A stretch of DNA of 64,000 nucleotides from positions 186,001-250,000 of the forward strand of contig NZ_PCPS01000004.1 of the NCBI RefSeq assembly GCF_002975405.1, read 5' to 3'. This stretch comes from Arthrobacter sp. MYb229 (GTDB lineage: Bacteria > Actinomycetota > Actinomycetes > Actinomycetales > Micrococcaceae). A program made the translations under genes and the position numbers. A model generated the notes under the pieces. That model saw only the letters and a list, made by a program, of their open reading frames with translations, made no database searches and was not told where the DNA came from. Every line of letters begins with the position of its first letter. Position 1 is the first letter of the stretch. Shown here piece after piece: positions 16,088 through 25,446 of this stretch.

Positions 16088-17436
16088 TGGCTCCGAATAC
16101 TTTCAAGCTTCCCGACCTCGGCGAAGGGCTTACCGAGTCGGAGGTCTTGAACTGGAAGATCCAGGTAGGCGAACATGTCACGCTGAACCAGATCATCGCC
16201 GAGGTGGAAACCGCGAAGGCAGTGGTCGAGCTGCCCTCGCCGTATGCCGGGATCGTGCAGAAGCTGCATGCCTCCGCCGGTGAAGTGGTACCGGTCGGCG
16301 GGCCGTTGGTGACCTTTGGAGACGAAGCCGCGGCGCCGGATGCCGATGCCCCGTCCGGCGATGACGGTGCCTCGGCGGGGCCCGGGCGCACGCCGACACT
16401 GGTCGGCTACGGTGCTCCGGCGGCCAGCGCAAACCGTCCGGCCCGGCGTGCTCGCGCAGGTGCAGCCTCCGCTTCGCCTGCCGCCGTTCCTGCGGCGCAG
16501 AATTCCGCCAGCCCAGCATCGGAGCAAAGCACCGAAGCGGTCCCTGCCGGCGCTCGCCGGACGGCCACCCGCAGCACCCCGCCGGTGCGCAAGCTCGCGC
16601 GGGACCACGGGATCGAGCTTTCCGCCGTGCGCGGCAGCGGTGCGGACGGCGCGGTATTGCGCGCAGATGTCGAAGCGCTGATCGAGGCACCGGCCAAAGC
16701 GGCGGAGCCGGCGGCGCCCGCGGTTGGCGCGGCCGCGGCCGATCGCCACGTGAAGATCAGCGCGGTGCGCCGCGCTACCGCGAAGGCGATGGTCGAGTCC
16801 GCATTCACCGCTCCGCATGCCACCGAATTCTTGACGGTGGACCTGACCGAATCGATGAAGCTCGTCGAGACGTTGCGCAAGCACCCATTGCTCAGGGACG
16901 TGAAGCTGAACATCACGACCCTCACCTCACTGATCGTCACACGGCTGCTGGGCACCTACCGCGCACTCAATTCCCGGTGGGATGCGGCGAATGACGAGAT
17001 CATCGAGTTCGGCTCGGTGCATCTGGGCATGGCGGTTGCCAGCGAGCGTGGGCTGCTGGTTCCGGTGGTCAAGGATGCCCAGACCAAGTCCTTGCGCGAT
17101 TTGGCCGAGGAGCTGACGCAGCTCATCGATCTGGGCAGAGCCGGAAAGCTAGCCCCAGCCCAGCTGAGCGGAGGCACCTTCTCAATTACCAATGTCGGTG
17201 TCTTCGGTGTCGATGCCGGTACCCCGATCCTCCCCCCGGGGCAGTCCGGAATTCTTGCTCTCGGACAGGTCAAGCGCCGTCCGTGGGAGTTTGAGGATCA
17301 GGTGGCCCTGCGCCATACCTCAACCTTGGCGCTGTCCTTCGACCACCGCGTGGTCGATGGAAAGGAAGCTAGCGAGTTCCTCGCCGGTGTGGGCGCGGTA
17401 CTGGAAGACCCTGGAATGATGAACATTTTTATTTGA
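16084..17436 (+). CDS. bkdC: Dihydrolipoamide acyltransferase (E2) of the bkd complex
   Basis: E2 forms the core of the complex and transfers the acyl group to CoA. Domains in order: one lipoyl domain (about 1-80, lipoyl Lys in EVETAKAVVEL near residue 46), an Ala/Pro-rich linker (about 90-155), a peripheral-subunit-binding domain (TPPVRKLARDHGIELS, about 165-180), a second linker, and the catalytic domain (about 220-450) with FDHRVVDGKEA carrying the active-site His and Asp. The start is GTG 16084 or ATG 16087, both served by GGAGG at 16073. No E3 (dihydrolipoamide dehydrogenase) gene follows, so E3 must come from elsewhere in the genome. A hairpin lies 25 bases after the stop. Confidence 0.92.
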   Translation: MMAPNTFKLPDLGEGLTESEVLNWKIQVGEHVTLNQIIAEVETAKAVVELPSPYAGIVQKLHASAGEVVPVGGPLVTFGDEAAAPDADAPSGDDGASAGPGRTPTLVGYGAPAASANRPARRARAGAASASPAAVPAAQNSASPASEQSTEAVPAGARRTATRSTPPVRKLARDHGIELSAVRGSGADGAVLRADVEALIEAPAKAAEPAAPAVGAAAADRHVKISAVRRATAKAMVESAFTAPHATEFLTVDLTESMKLVETLRKHPLLRDVKLNITTLTSLIVTRLLGTYRALNSRWDAANDEIIEFGSVHLGMAVASERGLLVPVVKDAQTKSLRDLAEELTQLIDLGRAGKLAPAQLSGGTFSITNVGVFGVDAGTPILPPGQSGILALGQVKRRPWEFEDQVALRHTSTLALSFDHRVVDGKEASEFLAGVGAVLEDPGMMNIFI

Positions 17437-17460
17437 TTTACCGGGGCTTTCATGAGTAAA

Positions 17461-17492
17461 AAATTGAGCTGATCGATGGATCAACTCAATTT
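17461..17492. terminator. Hairpin after bkdC
   Basis: AAATTGAG / CTCAATTT arms plus an inner 5-bp TGATC/GATCA stem form a 32-nt hairpin 25 bases after the bkdC stop. The A/T-rich outer arms give U-rich flanks on either strand, so it may end the bkd transcript. Confidence 0.5.
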
Positions 17493-17517
17493 CAAGCACT
17501 ACTTTCATAGTTATTCA

Positions 17518-17547
17518 TTGGTTGTTTCGCAATATTTGATGTAATCT
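17518..17547 (+). promoter_or_regulatory. Candidate promoter of first peptide-transport operon
   Basis: TTGGTT (17518-17523) and TAATCT (17542-17547), 18 bp apart, lie in an AT-rich stretch 88 bases before the binding-protein start. Confidence 0.4.
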
Positions 17548-17634
17548 CGTTCACTACGTGCTATGGCTCACAACTTGGAGCCCATGGCGTCTGTGAACTG
17601 CAGAAGCAGCAACGATCTGTTGAGGAGAAGAAGG

Positions 17635-19275
17635 ATGCGATACTCGCACGCATCGAAGGCACTGGTTTTGTCCGCTGCCTTGGCATTGACCCTAACCGCC
17701 TGTGGCGGAGGGACTTCGGAAGAATCCGCCGGAGGCGGATCCGAGGGAGACGCCACCAAGGTCATCACCGCTAACACCACCGAGCCGCAAAACGGCCTAT
17801 TGCCAGCCAACACCAACGAAGTTGGCGGCGGACGTGTCATGGACCTGATCTTTACCGGTTTGGTCAGCTACGACTCCAAGGGCAAGCCCGTCAATGAAAT
17901 CGCTGAGTCGATCGAGACTGAGGATTCCCAGAACTACACCATCAAGCTTGCTCCGGGGCACACCTTCTCCGATGGTTCCCCAGTGACCGCTGCTTCGTTC
18001 GTGGATGCTTGGAACTTCGGTGCCGCAGCCAAGAACGCACAGCTGAACTCGTACTTCTTCGAGTCCATCAAGGGCTATGACGAAGTCAGCGCCGAGGGTG
18101 CAACGAGCGAAGAGATGGAAGGCCTGAAGGTTGTCGATGACAACACCTTCACCGTCGAGCTCAGCCAGCCGGAATCCGACTTCCCGCTGCGTCTTGGTTA
18201 CACCGCGTTTATGCCGCTTCCCGAAGCAGCATTTGAAGACCCGAAGGCCTACGGCCAGATGCCGGTCAGCAACGGACCATACAAGCTGACCGAGTGGAAC
18301 CACGACGTCAACCTGAAGCTTGAGGTCAACGAGTCCTACGAGGGCCCACGCAAGGCAGCCAACGGCGGTGTTGACTTCAAGGTCTACCAGTCGACCGAGT
18401 CCGCTTACCAGGACATTCTCGCGGGCAACCTAGACGTGCTGGACCAGATTCCGCCATCGGCGCTGGCCAATTACCAGGACGAACTGGGCGACCGTTCGAT
18501 CAACGCTCCCTACGCCGGTAACGCAACCATCACCATCTCTGGCTACCTGGATCACTTCAAGCAGGGCGAAGAGGGCAACCTGCGCCGTGCGGCGATCTCG
18601 CGCTCCATTGATCGCCAGCAGATCATCGAAAAGGTGTACTTCGGCGGCAAGGTCAAGGCCGAAGAATTCACCGCTCCGGTGCTCGATGGCTACACCGCCG
18701 ATATTCCAGGCTCCGAGGTTCTCGACTTTGATGCCGATGAGGCCAAGAAGCTGTGGGACGAAGCCAACGCCATCGAGGCGTGGGGTGACTCCGAAGAATT
18801 CTCCATCGGTTACAACGTCGATGGTGCCGGTAACAAGGAATTCGTTGAAGCCGTCGCCAACCAGGTGAAGAACACCTTGGGAATCAACGCAGTGGCCAAG
18901 CCGTACACCTCCTTCAAGGCCTTGCGTGAAGACGTGGGCAAGAAGACGATGTCCGGTGCCCACCGCTCCGGCTGGCAGGCTGACTATCCATCGATGTACA
19001 ACTTCCTCGGTGCGCTGTACGGCACCGGTGCAGGTTCCAACGATGGCGACTACTCGAACAAGGAATTCGACGACAAGCTCACGGACGGGCTTGCCGCAAC
19101 GGATCCGGCCGAAGGCGCCAAGATCTTCAACGAGTCCCAGGAGATCCTCTTCAAGGATCTGCCAGCTATCCCACTGTGGTACCAGGCTGTGCAGGGCGGT
19201 TGGAGCGAGAACGTCGACAACGTGGAGTTCGGTTGGAACGGCGTTCCAATCTACAACGCCATCACCGGCAAATAG
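17635..19275 (+). CDS. Oligopeptide ABC transporter, lipoprotein binding protein (system 1)
   Basis: This 546-residue extracytoplasmic binding protein belongs to the SBP_bac_5/OppA family. A lipoprotein signal peptide ends in the lipobox LTAC (Cys near residue 22), followed by a Gly/Ser linker (GGGTSEESAGGGSEG). The mature protein has the family segments LAPGHTFSDGSPVTAASFV (about 108-126) and DYPSMYNFLGALYGTGAG (about 449-466). The start is ATG 17635 with GAGGAG upstream; the longer frame from 17563 adds residues that would spoil the signal peptide. First gene of a complete opp operon. DYPS is reported in peptide-type rather than nickel-type members, but ligand specificity is uncertain. Confidence 0.93.
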   Translation: MRYSHASKALVLSAALALTLTACGGGTSEESAGGGSEGDATKVITANTTEPQNGLLPANTNEVGGGRVMDLIFTGLVSYDSKGKPVNEIAESIETEDSQNYTIKLAPGHTFSDGSPVTAASFVDAWNFGAAAKNAQLNSYFFESIKGYDEVSAEGATSEEMEGLKVVDDNTFTVELSQPESDFPLRLGYTAFMPLPEAAFEDPKAYGQMPVSNGPYKLTEWNHDVNLKLEVNESYEGPRKAANGGVDFKVYQSTESAYQDILAGNLDVLDQIPPSALANYQDELGDRSINAPYAGNATITISGYLDHFKQGEEGNLRRAAISRSIDRQQIIEKVYFGGKVKAEEFTAPVLDGYTADIPGSEVLDFDADEAKKLWDEANAIEAWGDSEEFSIGYNVDGAGNKEFVEAVANQVKNTLGINAVAKPYTSFKALREDVGKKTMSGAHRSGWQADYPSMYNFLGALYGTGAGSNDGDYSNKEFDDKLTDGLAATDPAEGAKIFNESQEILFKDLPAIPLWYQAVQGGWSENVDNVEFGWNGVPIYNAITGK

Positions 19276-19326
19276 GTTCACTAGCTAAGCTGCCTGCTCA
19301 GGTGGGCTTCAGCTGAAAAACGTCTC

Positions 19327-19358
19327 AGGGAGACCCTGCACCATTTGGGTCTCCCTTT
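19327..19358 (+). terminator. Intra-operon hairpin after binding-protein gene (system 1)
   Basis: AGGGAGACCC / GGGTCTCCCT arms with a 10-nt loop end in TTT. Placed between the binding-protein and permease genes, it could attenuate transcription or stabilise the upstream mRNA so the binding protein is made in excess. Confidence 0.65.
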
Positions 19359-19462
19359 GGCGTGTCAGTCCTGCCTCTCCAAATGAACGTCTGGCGATCG
19401 CCGACGGAAAGAGGAAATAAAATGGCCCAGCGCCTTGCGACGTCTCGAGGTGAGACGCGCTC

Positions 19463-20389
19463 ATGTTAAGTTTTACGTTTAAACGATTTCTGCAGCTGAT
19501 TCCCGTATTCTTCGGTGCCACCTTGCTCGTTTACTTCCTGGTTTTTGCTACCCCAGGCGATCCGATTACCGCGCTCTCCGGCGGCAAGCCGATGACCCCG
19601 GCGGTGGAAGCTTCGCTGCGGGCCCAGTACAACCTCGACCAGCCATTCTGGATTCAGTACGGCTTGTACTTGAAGAATCTGGTCACCTTGGACCTGGGCA
19701 TGTCCTTCTCCGGACAGGAAGTGCGTGACCTGTTAATTCGCGCATTCCCGGTGACCGCGCGACTGGCAGTCATGGCGCTGGCCATCGAAGCCGTCTTCGG
19801 TATCCTTTTCGGCGTCATCGCCGGTATGCGCAAGGGCAAATGGTTCGACTCAACAGTGCTGTTCGCATCGCTGATTGTGATCGCAGTTCCTACCTTCGTG
19901 CTCGGCTTCGTGCTGCAGTACGTAGTCGGCGTTGAGCTTGGCTGGGCCAAGCCAACGGTTTCCGGCGGCGCTACGTGGGGCGAATTGATTCTTCCCGCCA
20001 CAGTGCTTGGCCTGGTTTCTCTGGCCTATGTATTGCGACTGACCCGAACCTCGATCATCGAGAACAAGCAAGCCGATTACGTGCGCACAGCAACCGCCAA
20101 GGGCTTGAGCCGTGGACGCGTAGTCAACGTGCACATCCTGCGCAACTCGCTGATCCCGGTAGTCACCTTCCTGGGCGCCGACCTGGGCTCGCTCATGGGT
20201 GGCGCGATCGTCACCGAAGGCATCTTCAACGTCCCCGGCGTGGGCAGCCTGTTGTTCTCAGCTATCCGCAAGGGTGAGATCCCGACGGTAGTGGCCGTGG
20301 TAGGCGTGCTTGTGGTCGTCTTCGTGCTCGCCAACCTCATTGTTGACATGCTTTACGCTCTGCTTGACCCAAGGATCCGATATGCCTGA
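19463..20389 (+). CDS. Peptide ABC transporter permease, OppB/DppB type (system 1)
   Basis: This 308-residue inner-membrane permease has six predicted transmembrane helices. The N-terminal FKRFLQLIPVFFGATLLVYF segment is typical of DppB/OppB proteins. The EAA-type cytoplasmic loop that contacts the ATPase is RTATAKGLSRGRVVNVHILR (about 209-228). The start is ATG 19463. Its end overlaps the OppC-type gene by eight bases, showing tight coupling. The gene lies 187 bases after the binding-protein gene, with a hairpin between them. Confidence 0.93.
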   Translation: MLSFTFKRFLQLIPVFFGATLLVYFLVFATPGDPITALSGGKPMTPAVEASLRAQYNLDQPFWIQYGLYLKNLVTLDLGMSFSGQEVRDLLIRAFPVTARLAVMALAIEAVFGILFGVIAGMRKGKWFDSTVLFASLIVIAVPTFVLGFVLQYVVGVELGWAKPTVSGGATWGELILPATVLGLVSLAYVLRLTRTSIIENKQADYVRTATAKGLSRGRVVNVHILRNSLIPVVTFLGADLGSLMGGAIVTEGIFNVPGVGSLLFSAIRKGEIPTVVAVVGVLVVVFVLANLIVDMLYALLDPRIRYA

Positions 20390-21395
20390 GAACCAGAATC
20401 CTAATCCTGAGGCCGGATTGCCCATCGGCAAAAACCGTGCCGGCAAGATCTCCAAATACCATATTCCACACTTCGTTGCACCGCTGGATGAAACCCCCTT
20501 GCAGGGAGTCGACGCGGTCAAGGAAACCGGGAAGCCGCTGTCCATGTGGGGCGAGGCTTGGCGTTCGTTGCGCAAGCGCCCGCTGTTCATTGTTTCGGTT
20601 ATTCTGATCGTATCGGTGCTCGTTGTCGCAGCTTTCCCAAGCTTGTTCAGCAGCACCGATCCGACCTATTGCGCGTTGGAGAACTCCAATGAAGGTTCCC
20701 GTGCTGGGCATCCGATGGGCTTCAACTTCCAGGGCTGCGATGTGTATGCCCGAGTAATCCATGGCACGCGCGCCTCGCTGATGGTTGGAGTGTTCACCAC
20801 GCTCTTCGTCGTGATTCTCGGCGGTGCCATTGGCGCGCTGGCCGGCTTCTACGGCGGTTGGCTGGATATCATCTTGGCCCGCCTGGGTGATATTTTCTTC
20901 GCACTGCCGTTGATTCTCGGTGCGATCATCGTGATGCAGCTTCCCGCCTTCCGGGAAAACCGAAGCGTGTGGACGGTTATCATCACGCTCTCCATCTTCG
21001 GCTGGCCACAGGTCGCCCGCATCACCCGCGGTGCGGTCCTGGAAGCCCGGAATGCCGACTTCGTCAAGGCCTCCCGGGCCTTGGGGATCTCAAGGTTCAA
21101 CTCATTGGTACGGCACGTCATCCCGAACGCCATGGCACCGGTGATCGTCGTGGCAACCGTGAACCTCGGTATCTACATCGTTGCCGAATCCACGCTGTCC
21201 TTCCTTGGGCTGGGGCTTCCACCAGATGTGATGAGCTGGGGCAACGATATTGCCGCAGCGCAGAATCAATTGCGAAATAATCCGATGATGCTGATGTGGC
21301 CTGCATTGTTCTTGTCCCTTACGGTATTGAGCTTCATCATGCTCGGCGATGCAGTGCGTGATGCACTGGATCCAAAGACCCGAAAGGGGAACTAG
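20382..21395 (+). CDS. Peptide ABC transporter permease, OppC/DppC type (system 1)
   Basis: This 337-residue second permease subunit has an N-terminal cytoplasmic tail of about 65 residues, then the OppC-type first helix, a periplasmic loop, and five further helices. The EAA loop is FVKASRALGISRFNSLVRHV (about 227-246). The C-terminal VMSWGNDIAAAQ and LFLSLTVLSFIMLGDAVRDA are classic OppC/DppC features. I start it at ATG 20382, inside the end of the upstream permease gene; the longer open frame overlaps that gene by 80 bases and is unlikely. The ATPase gene follows two bases after its stop. Confidence 0.93.
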   Translation: MPENQNPNPEAGLPIGKNRAGKISKYHIPHFVAPLDETPLQGVDAVKETGKPLSMWGEAWRSLRKRPLFIVSVILIVSVLVVAAFPSLFSSTDPTYCALENSNEGSRAGHPMGFNFQGCDVYARVIHGTRASLMVGVFTTLFVVILGGAIGALAGFYGGWLDIILARLGDIFFALPLILGAIIVMQLPAFRENRSVWTVIITLSIFGWPQVARITRGAVLEARNADFVKASRALGISRFNSLVRHVIPNAMAPVIVVATVNLGIYIVAESTLSFLGLGLPPDVMSWGNDIAAAQNQLRNNPMMLMWPALFLSLTVLSFIMLGDAVRDALDPKTRKGN

Positions 21396-21397
21396 CT

Positions 21398-23041
21398 ATG
21401 GTGCAGAACGCAGATCCAAAGCCCCTGCTGGAAATCAAAGACCTGGCCATTACCTTCAGTACTCCTGATGGCCCGGTCAACGCGGTGCGCAACGCAAACC
21501 TGACGGTGATGCCGGGGGAGACCGTGGCCATCGTGGGCGAGTCCGGATCGGGCAAGTCCACGACCGCCTTGGCCGCCATCGGCTTGCTTCCGGGAAATGG
21601 CGAAGTCTCCGCCGGTCAGATTCTCTTTGACGGTGAAGATATCTCCAAGGCCAGCGAAAAGCGTTTCGTCGAGCTGCGTGGTAACCACATCGGCATGGTC
21701 CCGCAGGACCCGATGAGCAACCTGAATCCGGTCTGGAAGATCGGTTTCCAGGTGAAAGAAACCCTGAAGGCCAACGGACTGGCGGGGAACAACCCGAAGC
21801 AGCGTGTTGCCCAGGTATTGTCGGACGCCGGTCTTCCAGATGCGGCAACCCGAGCGAATCAGTACCCGCACGAGTTCTCCGGTGGCATGCGCCAGCGTGC
21901 GCTGATCGCCATCGGCTTGGCCTGCCGTCCACGGCTGCTTATTGCCGATGAACCAACCAGCGCGTTGGACGTCACCGTTCAGCAGCAGATCCTGGATCAC
22001 CTGGATACCATGACCAGTGAACTGGGCACGGCGGTCCTGCTGATCACCCACGATCTGGGTCTGGCAGCAGAGCGTGCCGAGAAGGTCATCGTGATGTACA
22101 AGGGGCAGGTCGTCGAATCTGGCCCGGCCCTGGAATTGCTGCGCAATCCGCAGCACCCGTACACCAAGCGACTGATCAATTCGGCGCCGTCTCTGGCCGC
22201 CCAGCGTGGCGACAAGCACGAGCTGGCGGTAGACCAAGTCGCGGCGCAGAAGACTGAGCCGCTGCTGAAGATTTCGAACCTGACCAAGGTGTTCGACATC
22301 CGCAGGGGCTTCGGGCGCAAGGACAAGTTCACCGCGGTGGACAAGGTCTCCTTTGAGATCCCGAAGGGCACGACCACCGCGGTGGTGGGCGAGTCCGGTT
22401 CGGGCAAGTCAACGATCGCGCAGATGGTGCTCAACCTGCTGGATGCAACCTCCGGTGACATCGTCTTTGACGGGCAGGCCATCGGCAAACTCAGCGAGCG
22501 CGATCTGTTCAAGTACCGCCGCCGTGTGCAACCGATCTTCCAGGACCCCTATGGTTCCTTGGACCCGATGTATTCCATTTTCCGCACCATCGAGGAGCCG
22601 TTGCGCATCCACGGTATTGGAAATCAGGCCTCCCGGGAGAAGAAGGTCAAGGAGCTGCTGGACCAGGTTTCCATGCCGGCTTCGACGATGCACCGTTTCC
22701 CGAATGAACTTTCCGGCGGTCAGCGCCAGCGTATTGCGATCGCACGTGCGCTGGCCTTGAAGCCGGAAATGATCGTCTGCGACGAGGCTGTGTCGGCGCT
22801 GGACGTGCTGGTGCAGGCTCAGGTGCTGGAGCTTCTGGACGAACTGCAGCGCGAGCTGGGACTCACCTACCTGTTCATCACCCACGACCTGGCGGTCGTG
22901 CGCGAGATCGCAGATAACGTGTGCGTGATGGAGCACGGACAGATGGTTGAGCAGGGGACGGTGGATGAAATCTTCGAGAACGCGAAGAGCGACTACACCC
23001 GCAATCTGCTGGCGGCGATCCCGGGTGCAAGCCTGATCTAG
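21398..23041 (+). CDS. Fused dual-ATPase peptide ABC transporter subunit, OppDF (system 1)
   Basis: This 547-residue protein is a fusion of the two nucleotide-binding domains normally made as OppD and OppF. Half 1: Walker [10 protein letters not shown] near residues 46-54, signature FSGGMRQR near 161-168, Walker [10 protein letters not shown] near 182-190. Half 2: Walker [10 protein letters not shown] near 330-338, signature LSGGQRQR near 439-446, Walker [10 protein letters not shown] near 459-467. The half-2 Walker B reads DEAVSALD, typical of OppF. It powers the two permeases encoded upstream. It is the last gene of system 1, followed by a terminator-like hairpin. Confidence 0.94.
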   Translation: MVQNADPKPLLEIKDLAITFSTPDGPVNAVRNANLTVMPGETVAIVGESGSGKSTTALAAIGLLPGNGEVSAGQILFDGEDISKASEKRFVELRGNHIGMVPQDPMSNLNPVWKIGFQVKETLKANGLAGNNPKQRVAQVLSDAGLPDAATRANQYPHEFSGGMRQRALIAIGLACRPRLLIADEPTSALDVTVQQQILDHLDTMTSELGTAVLLITHDLGLAAERAEKVIVMYKGQVVESGPALELLRNPQHPYTKRLINSAPSLAAQRGDKHELAVDQVAAQKTEPLLKISNLTKVFDIRRGFGRKDKFTAVDKVSFEIPKGTTTAVVGESGSGKSTIAQMVLNLLDATSGDIVFDGQAIGKLSERDLFKYRRRVQPIFQDPYGSLDPMYSIFRTIEEPLRIHGIGNQASREKKVKELLDQVSMPASTMHRFPNELSGGQRQRIAIARALALKPEMIVCDEAVSALDVLVQAQVLELLDELQRELGLTYLFITHDLAVVREIADNVCVMEHGQMVEQGTVDEIFENAKSDYTRNLLAAIPGASLI

Positions 23042-23071
23042 GCGCTGTCAACGGCCTATTTCCCGTCCATT

Positions 23072-23108
23072 TCAGGGCAGTGACTTCATATAGAAGTCAC
23101 TGCCCTGA
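23072..23108 (+). terminator. Terminator-like hairpin after system 1
   Basis: Perfect 16-bp arms (23072-23087 and 23093-23108) with a 5-nt loop lie 30 bases after the ATPase stop. Only a weak T stretch follows. Confidence 0.65.
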
Positions 23109-23475
23109 GTTCGTTAAAAATGACTTATTCAAGAAATGTTTCAGTTTTTGAGGATGTGAAATAAATGTTGCAAAAACGTTATAAATGAGTTTGCCCACCG
23201 TCGCGCGGAAGTGCGTCTTCTGATTGAAAAAACCCAATGTGAAAGAAATCCTTGAAATCTCGCGGATGTGAGCCGGATCTCTAAACTGATCGGTAACAAG
23301 GCGATTGTAACCAGATTGTTTCCCGGGGCCACTTGGTAGATGTGAAACGCATCTTTCTATATCCAAGAAGGCAAAATCCGGTTAGTCTATTGCTCAATGG
23401 TTCCATCATGTGATGTGTTCCACACTGAGCTTCATGGTTCAGAACTCGTATCGTTCAATTTCTCAAGGAGGCGGA
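23109..23475. other. AT-rich intergenic region before second peptide operon
   Basis: No convincing gene. The stretch is clearly richer in A/T than its neighbours and serves as upstream region of the second operon. It contains the CRP-like palindrome at 23409 and, just before the next gene, the strong ribosome site AAGGAGG. Candidate promoter hexamers occur (TTGGTA near 23332 with TATATC about 19 bp later) but are weak. Confidence 0.5.
23409..23424. promoter_or_regulatory. CRP-like palindrome before second peptide operon
   Basis: TGTGA-TGTGTT-CCACA differs by one base from TGTGA-N6-TCACA. It lies 51 bases before the binding-protein ATG. Confidence 0.4.
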
Positions 23476-25281
23476 ATGCGATTCCAACGTGTTTCGAAGG
23501 CAGTAGCAGTAGGCGCAGCGATGGCTCTGGCGCTGTCCGCATGTGCACCGGGCGGCGGTGGCGACCCAGCGGCATCCGAGTCGGGTGCAGCTGGCGGCAA
23601 CGGGTCGGCAGAAGTTACCAACAGCGGCCTCGCGGATCTGGGGGATATCACCACCAAGGACGGCGCCATCAACGTGTCGATCGGTGCGCCGGAGTTCCTC
23701 AGCTACAACGGCTTCACCCCGAACACCTACTCGACCTATAACTCCGGGATCGTGGACCGCATGTTCGCAGGCTTCTCGTACTTCGGTACCGATGGAACCC
23801 TGTACCCGAATGAAGATCTCGGCTCCTACGAGAAGGTCAGCGATGATCCGCTGACGATCAAGTACACCATCAATGAGAACGCCGTTTGGTCCGACGGAAC
23901 GCCAATCACCGTCGCCGACTCGGTGCTCGCCTGGGGCGTGCAGAACCTGAACCTGAACGAAGGCGGCGACAAAGAGAAGCCATTGTTCAACTCGGTCTCC
24001 GTCGACTTGGGCGACACCGTGCCAAAGGGCCCGCAGGGCGATGTTGCAGGCAAGGAATTCACCGTCGAATTCGCCGCTCCAGATCCGGACTGGGCCTTGC
24101 AGTCCTGGATGCTCCACCCAGCACACGTGGTGGCCAAGGAAGCCGGCATGAGCACCGAAGAGCTGGCCAACGCCATTCTCGCCGGCGAATCCGACAAGCT
24201 GAAGGAGGCCGCCGAGTTCTGGAACGAAGGTTGGGTGACTAATCCGGGCACCCTGCCGGACGAAGCGATCAGTCCCGTTTCCGGACCGTACAAGCTCGGT
24301 TCCTGGAAGGCCGGCGAATCGGTCACCCTGGTCGCCAACGAGGAGTACTACGGAACTCCAGCGGCAACCAAGGAACTGACCTTCCGCTTCGTTGAAGATG
24401 CTGCCATGGTGCAGGCCCTGCAGAATAAGGACCTCGACGTCATCAACCCGCAGCCAACGGTTGATACACTTTCCCAGCTTGAGGCCTTGGGCGATCAGAT
24501 CAACATCCAGAAGGGTGACACGCTGACCTGGGAGCACTTGGACTTCAACTTCACCGAGGGCAACGCGTTCACCAACTTGGAATTGCGCAAGGCCTTCGCC
24601 ATGTGCGTCCCTCGCCAGAACATCGTTGACAACCTGATCAAGCCGCTGAACCCAGAGGCTATTGTCATGAACGCCCGCGAGGTCTTCCCGTTCCAGGACA
24701 ACTATGAAGACGTCGTCTCGGCTTCCTATGACGGACGCTACGATGAGGTCGATATCGAAGGCGCGAAGAAGATCCTGGAAGAGCAGGACGCAGTGGGCAC
24801 CAAGGTGCGCATCGGCTACTCCGCTCCGAACGAGCGCCGTACCAACCAGGTCGCAGCCATCAAATCCTCCTGTGATGAGGCTGGATTCGAGATCGAGGAT
24901 GACGGCGATGCGAAGTTCTTCGCACCGGGCGGCGCCCAGGATCGCGGCGACTACGAGGTAGCACTGTTCGCTTGGGCGGGTTCCGGCCAGATTTCTTCGG
25001 GTCAGAACATCTACGCAACCGGCAAGCCGCAGAACTTCGGCAAGTACTCCAACGAACAGGTAGACGCCGAGTGGGAGACCCTGGCCACTTCGCTGGATCC
25101 GGCCGTGCACCAGGAGCAGGTCAAGAAGATCGAGAAGCTCTTGTGGGATGACCTCTACGGCATTCCAGTCTTTGCCCACCCAGGCCTGAGTGCCTCGGGC
25201 TCAGATATCCAAAATGTCCGCCACACCGCGACCCAGGACCAGATCGTCTGGAACGCAAATCAGTGGGTACGTGCAGAGTAA
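23476..25281 (+). CDS. Peptide ABC transporter, lipoprotein binding protein (system 2)
   Basis: This 601-residue SBP_bac_5-family lipoprotein has a signal peptide ending in LSAC (Cys near residue 24) and then a Gly/Ala/Ser linker. Family segments include NENAVWSDGTPITVADSV (about 134-151) and ISPVSGPYKLGSWKAGESVT near 266-285. It is longer than the system-1 protein and only distantly related, so the two systems probably take up different substrates. The start is ATG 23476, preceded by AAGGAGGCGGA; the longer frame from 23410 has no ribosome site. A 14-bp hairpin separates it from the permease genes, as in system 1. Confidence 0.92.
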   Translation: MRFQRVSKAVAVGAAMALALSACAPGGGGDPAASESGAAGGNGSAEVTNSGLADLGDITTKDGAINVSIGAPEFLSYNGFTPNTYSTYNSGIVDRMFAGFSYFGTDGTLYPNEDLGSYEKVSDDPLTIKYTINENAVWSDGTPITVADSVLAWGVQNLNLNEGGDKEKPLFNSVSVDLGDTVPKGPQGDVAGKEFTVEFAAPDPDWALQSWMLHPAHVVAKEAGMSTEELANAILAGESDKLKEAAEFWNEGWVTNPGTLPDEAISPVSGPYKLGSWKAGESVTLVANEEYYGTPAATKELTFRFVEDAAMVQALQNKDLDVINPQPTVDTLSQLEALGDQINIQKGDTLTWEHLDFNFTEGNAFTNLELRKAFAMCVPRQNIVDNLIKPLNPEAIVMNAREVFPFQDNYEDVVSASYDGRYDEVDIEGAKKILEEQDAVGTKVRIGYSAPNERRTNQVAAIKSSCDEAGFEIEDDGDAKFFAPGGAQDRGDYEVALFAWAGSGQISSGQNIYATGKPQNFGKYSNEQVDAEWETLATSLDPAVHQEQVKKIEKLLWDDLYGIPVFAHPGLSASGSDIQNVRHTATQDQIVWNANQWVRAE

Positions 25282-25320
25282 CTGCCGGTAGGCACAGAAC
25301 TCAGACACCGTGAGTGAACG

Positions 25321-25355
25321 ACTGCGGGGCCCGATAGATCGTCGGGCCCCGCAGT
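25321..25355 (+). terminator. Intra-operon hairpin after binding-protein gene (system 2)
   Basis: Perfect 14-bp GC-rich arms (25321-25334 and 25342-25355) with a 7-nt loop and no T-run. It is more likely an mRNA-stabilising or attenuating element than a full terminator. Confidence 0.6.
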
Positions 25356-25446
25356 GTGTCCACCACATCCCCACAACGGTTCAGAATCGCCACCACCCTG
25401 GGCGCCGCGAATCGTTCGGTGACAACGAAAGTAGGACATAGACGCC

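Noticed and set aside
17557-17572. CRP-like half site (TCACA right arm) before first peptide operon
   Set aside because: The left arm CGTGC has two mismatches, so the match is no better than chance.
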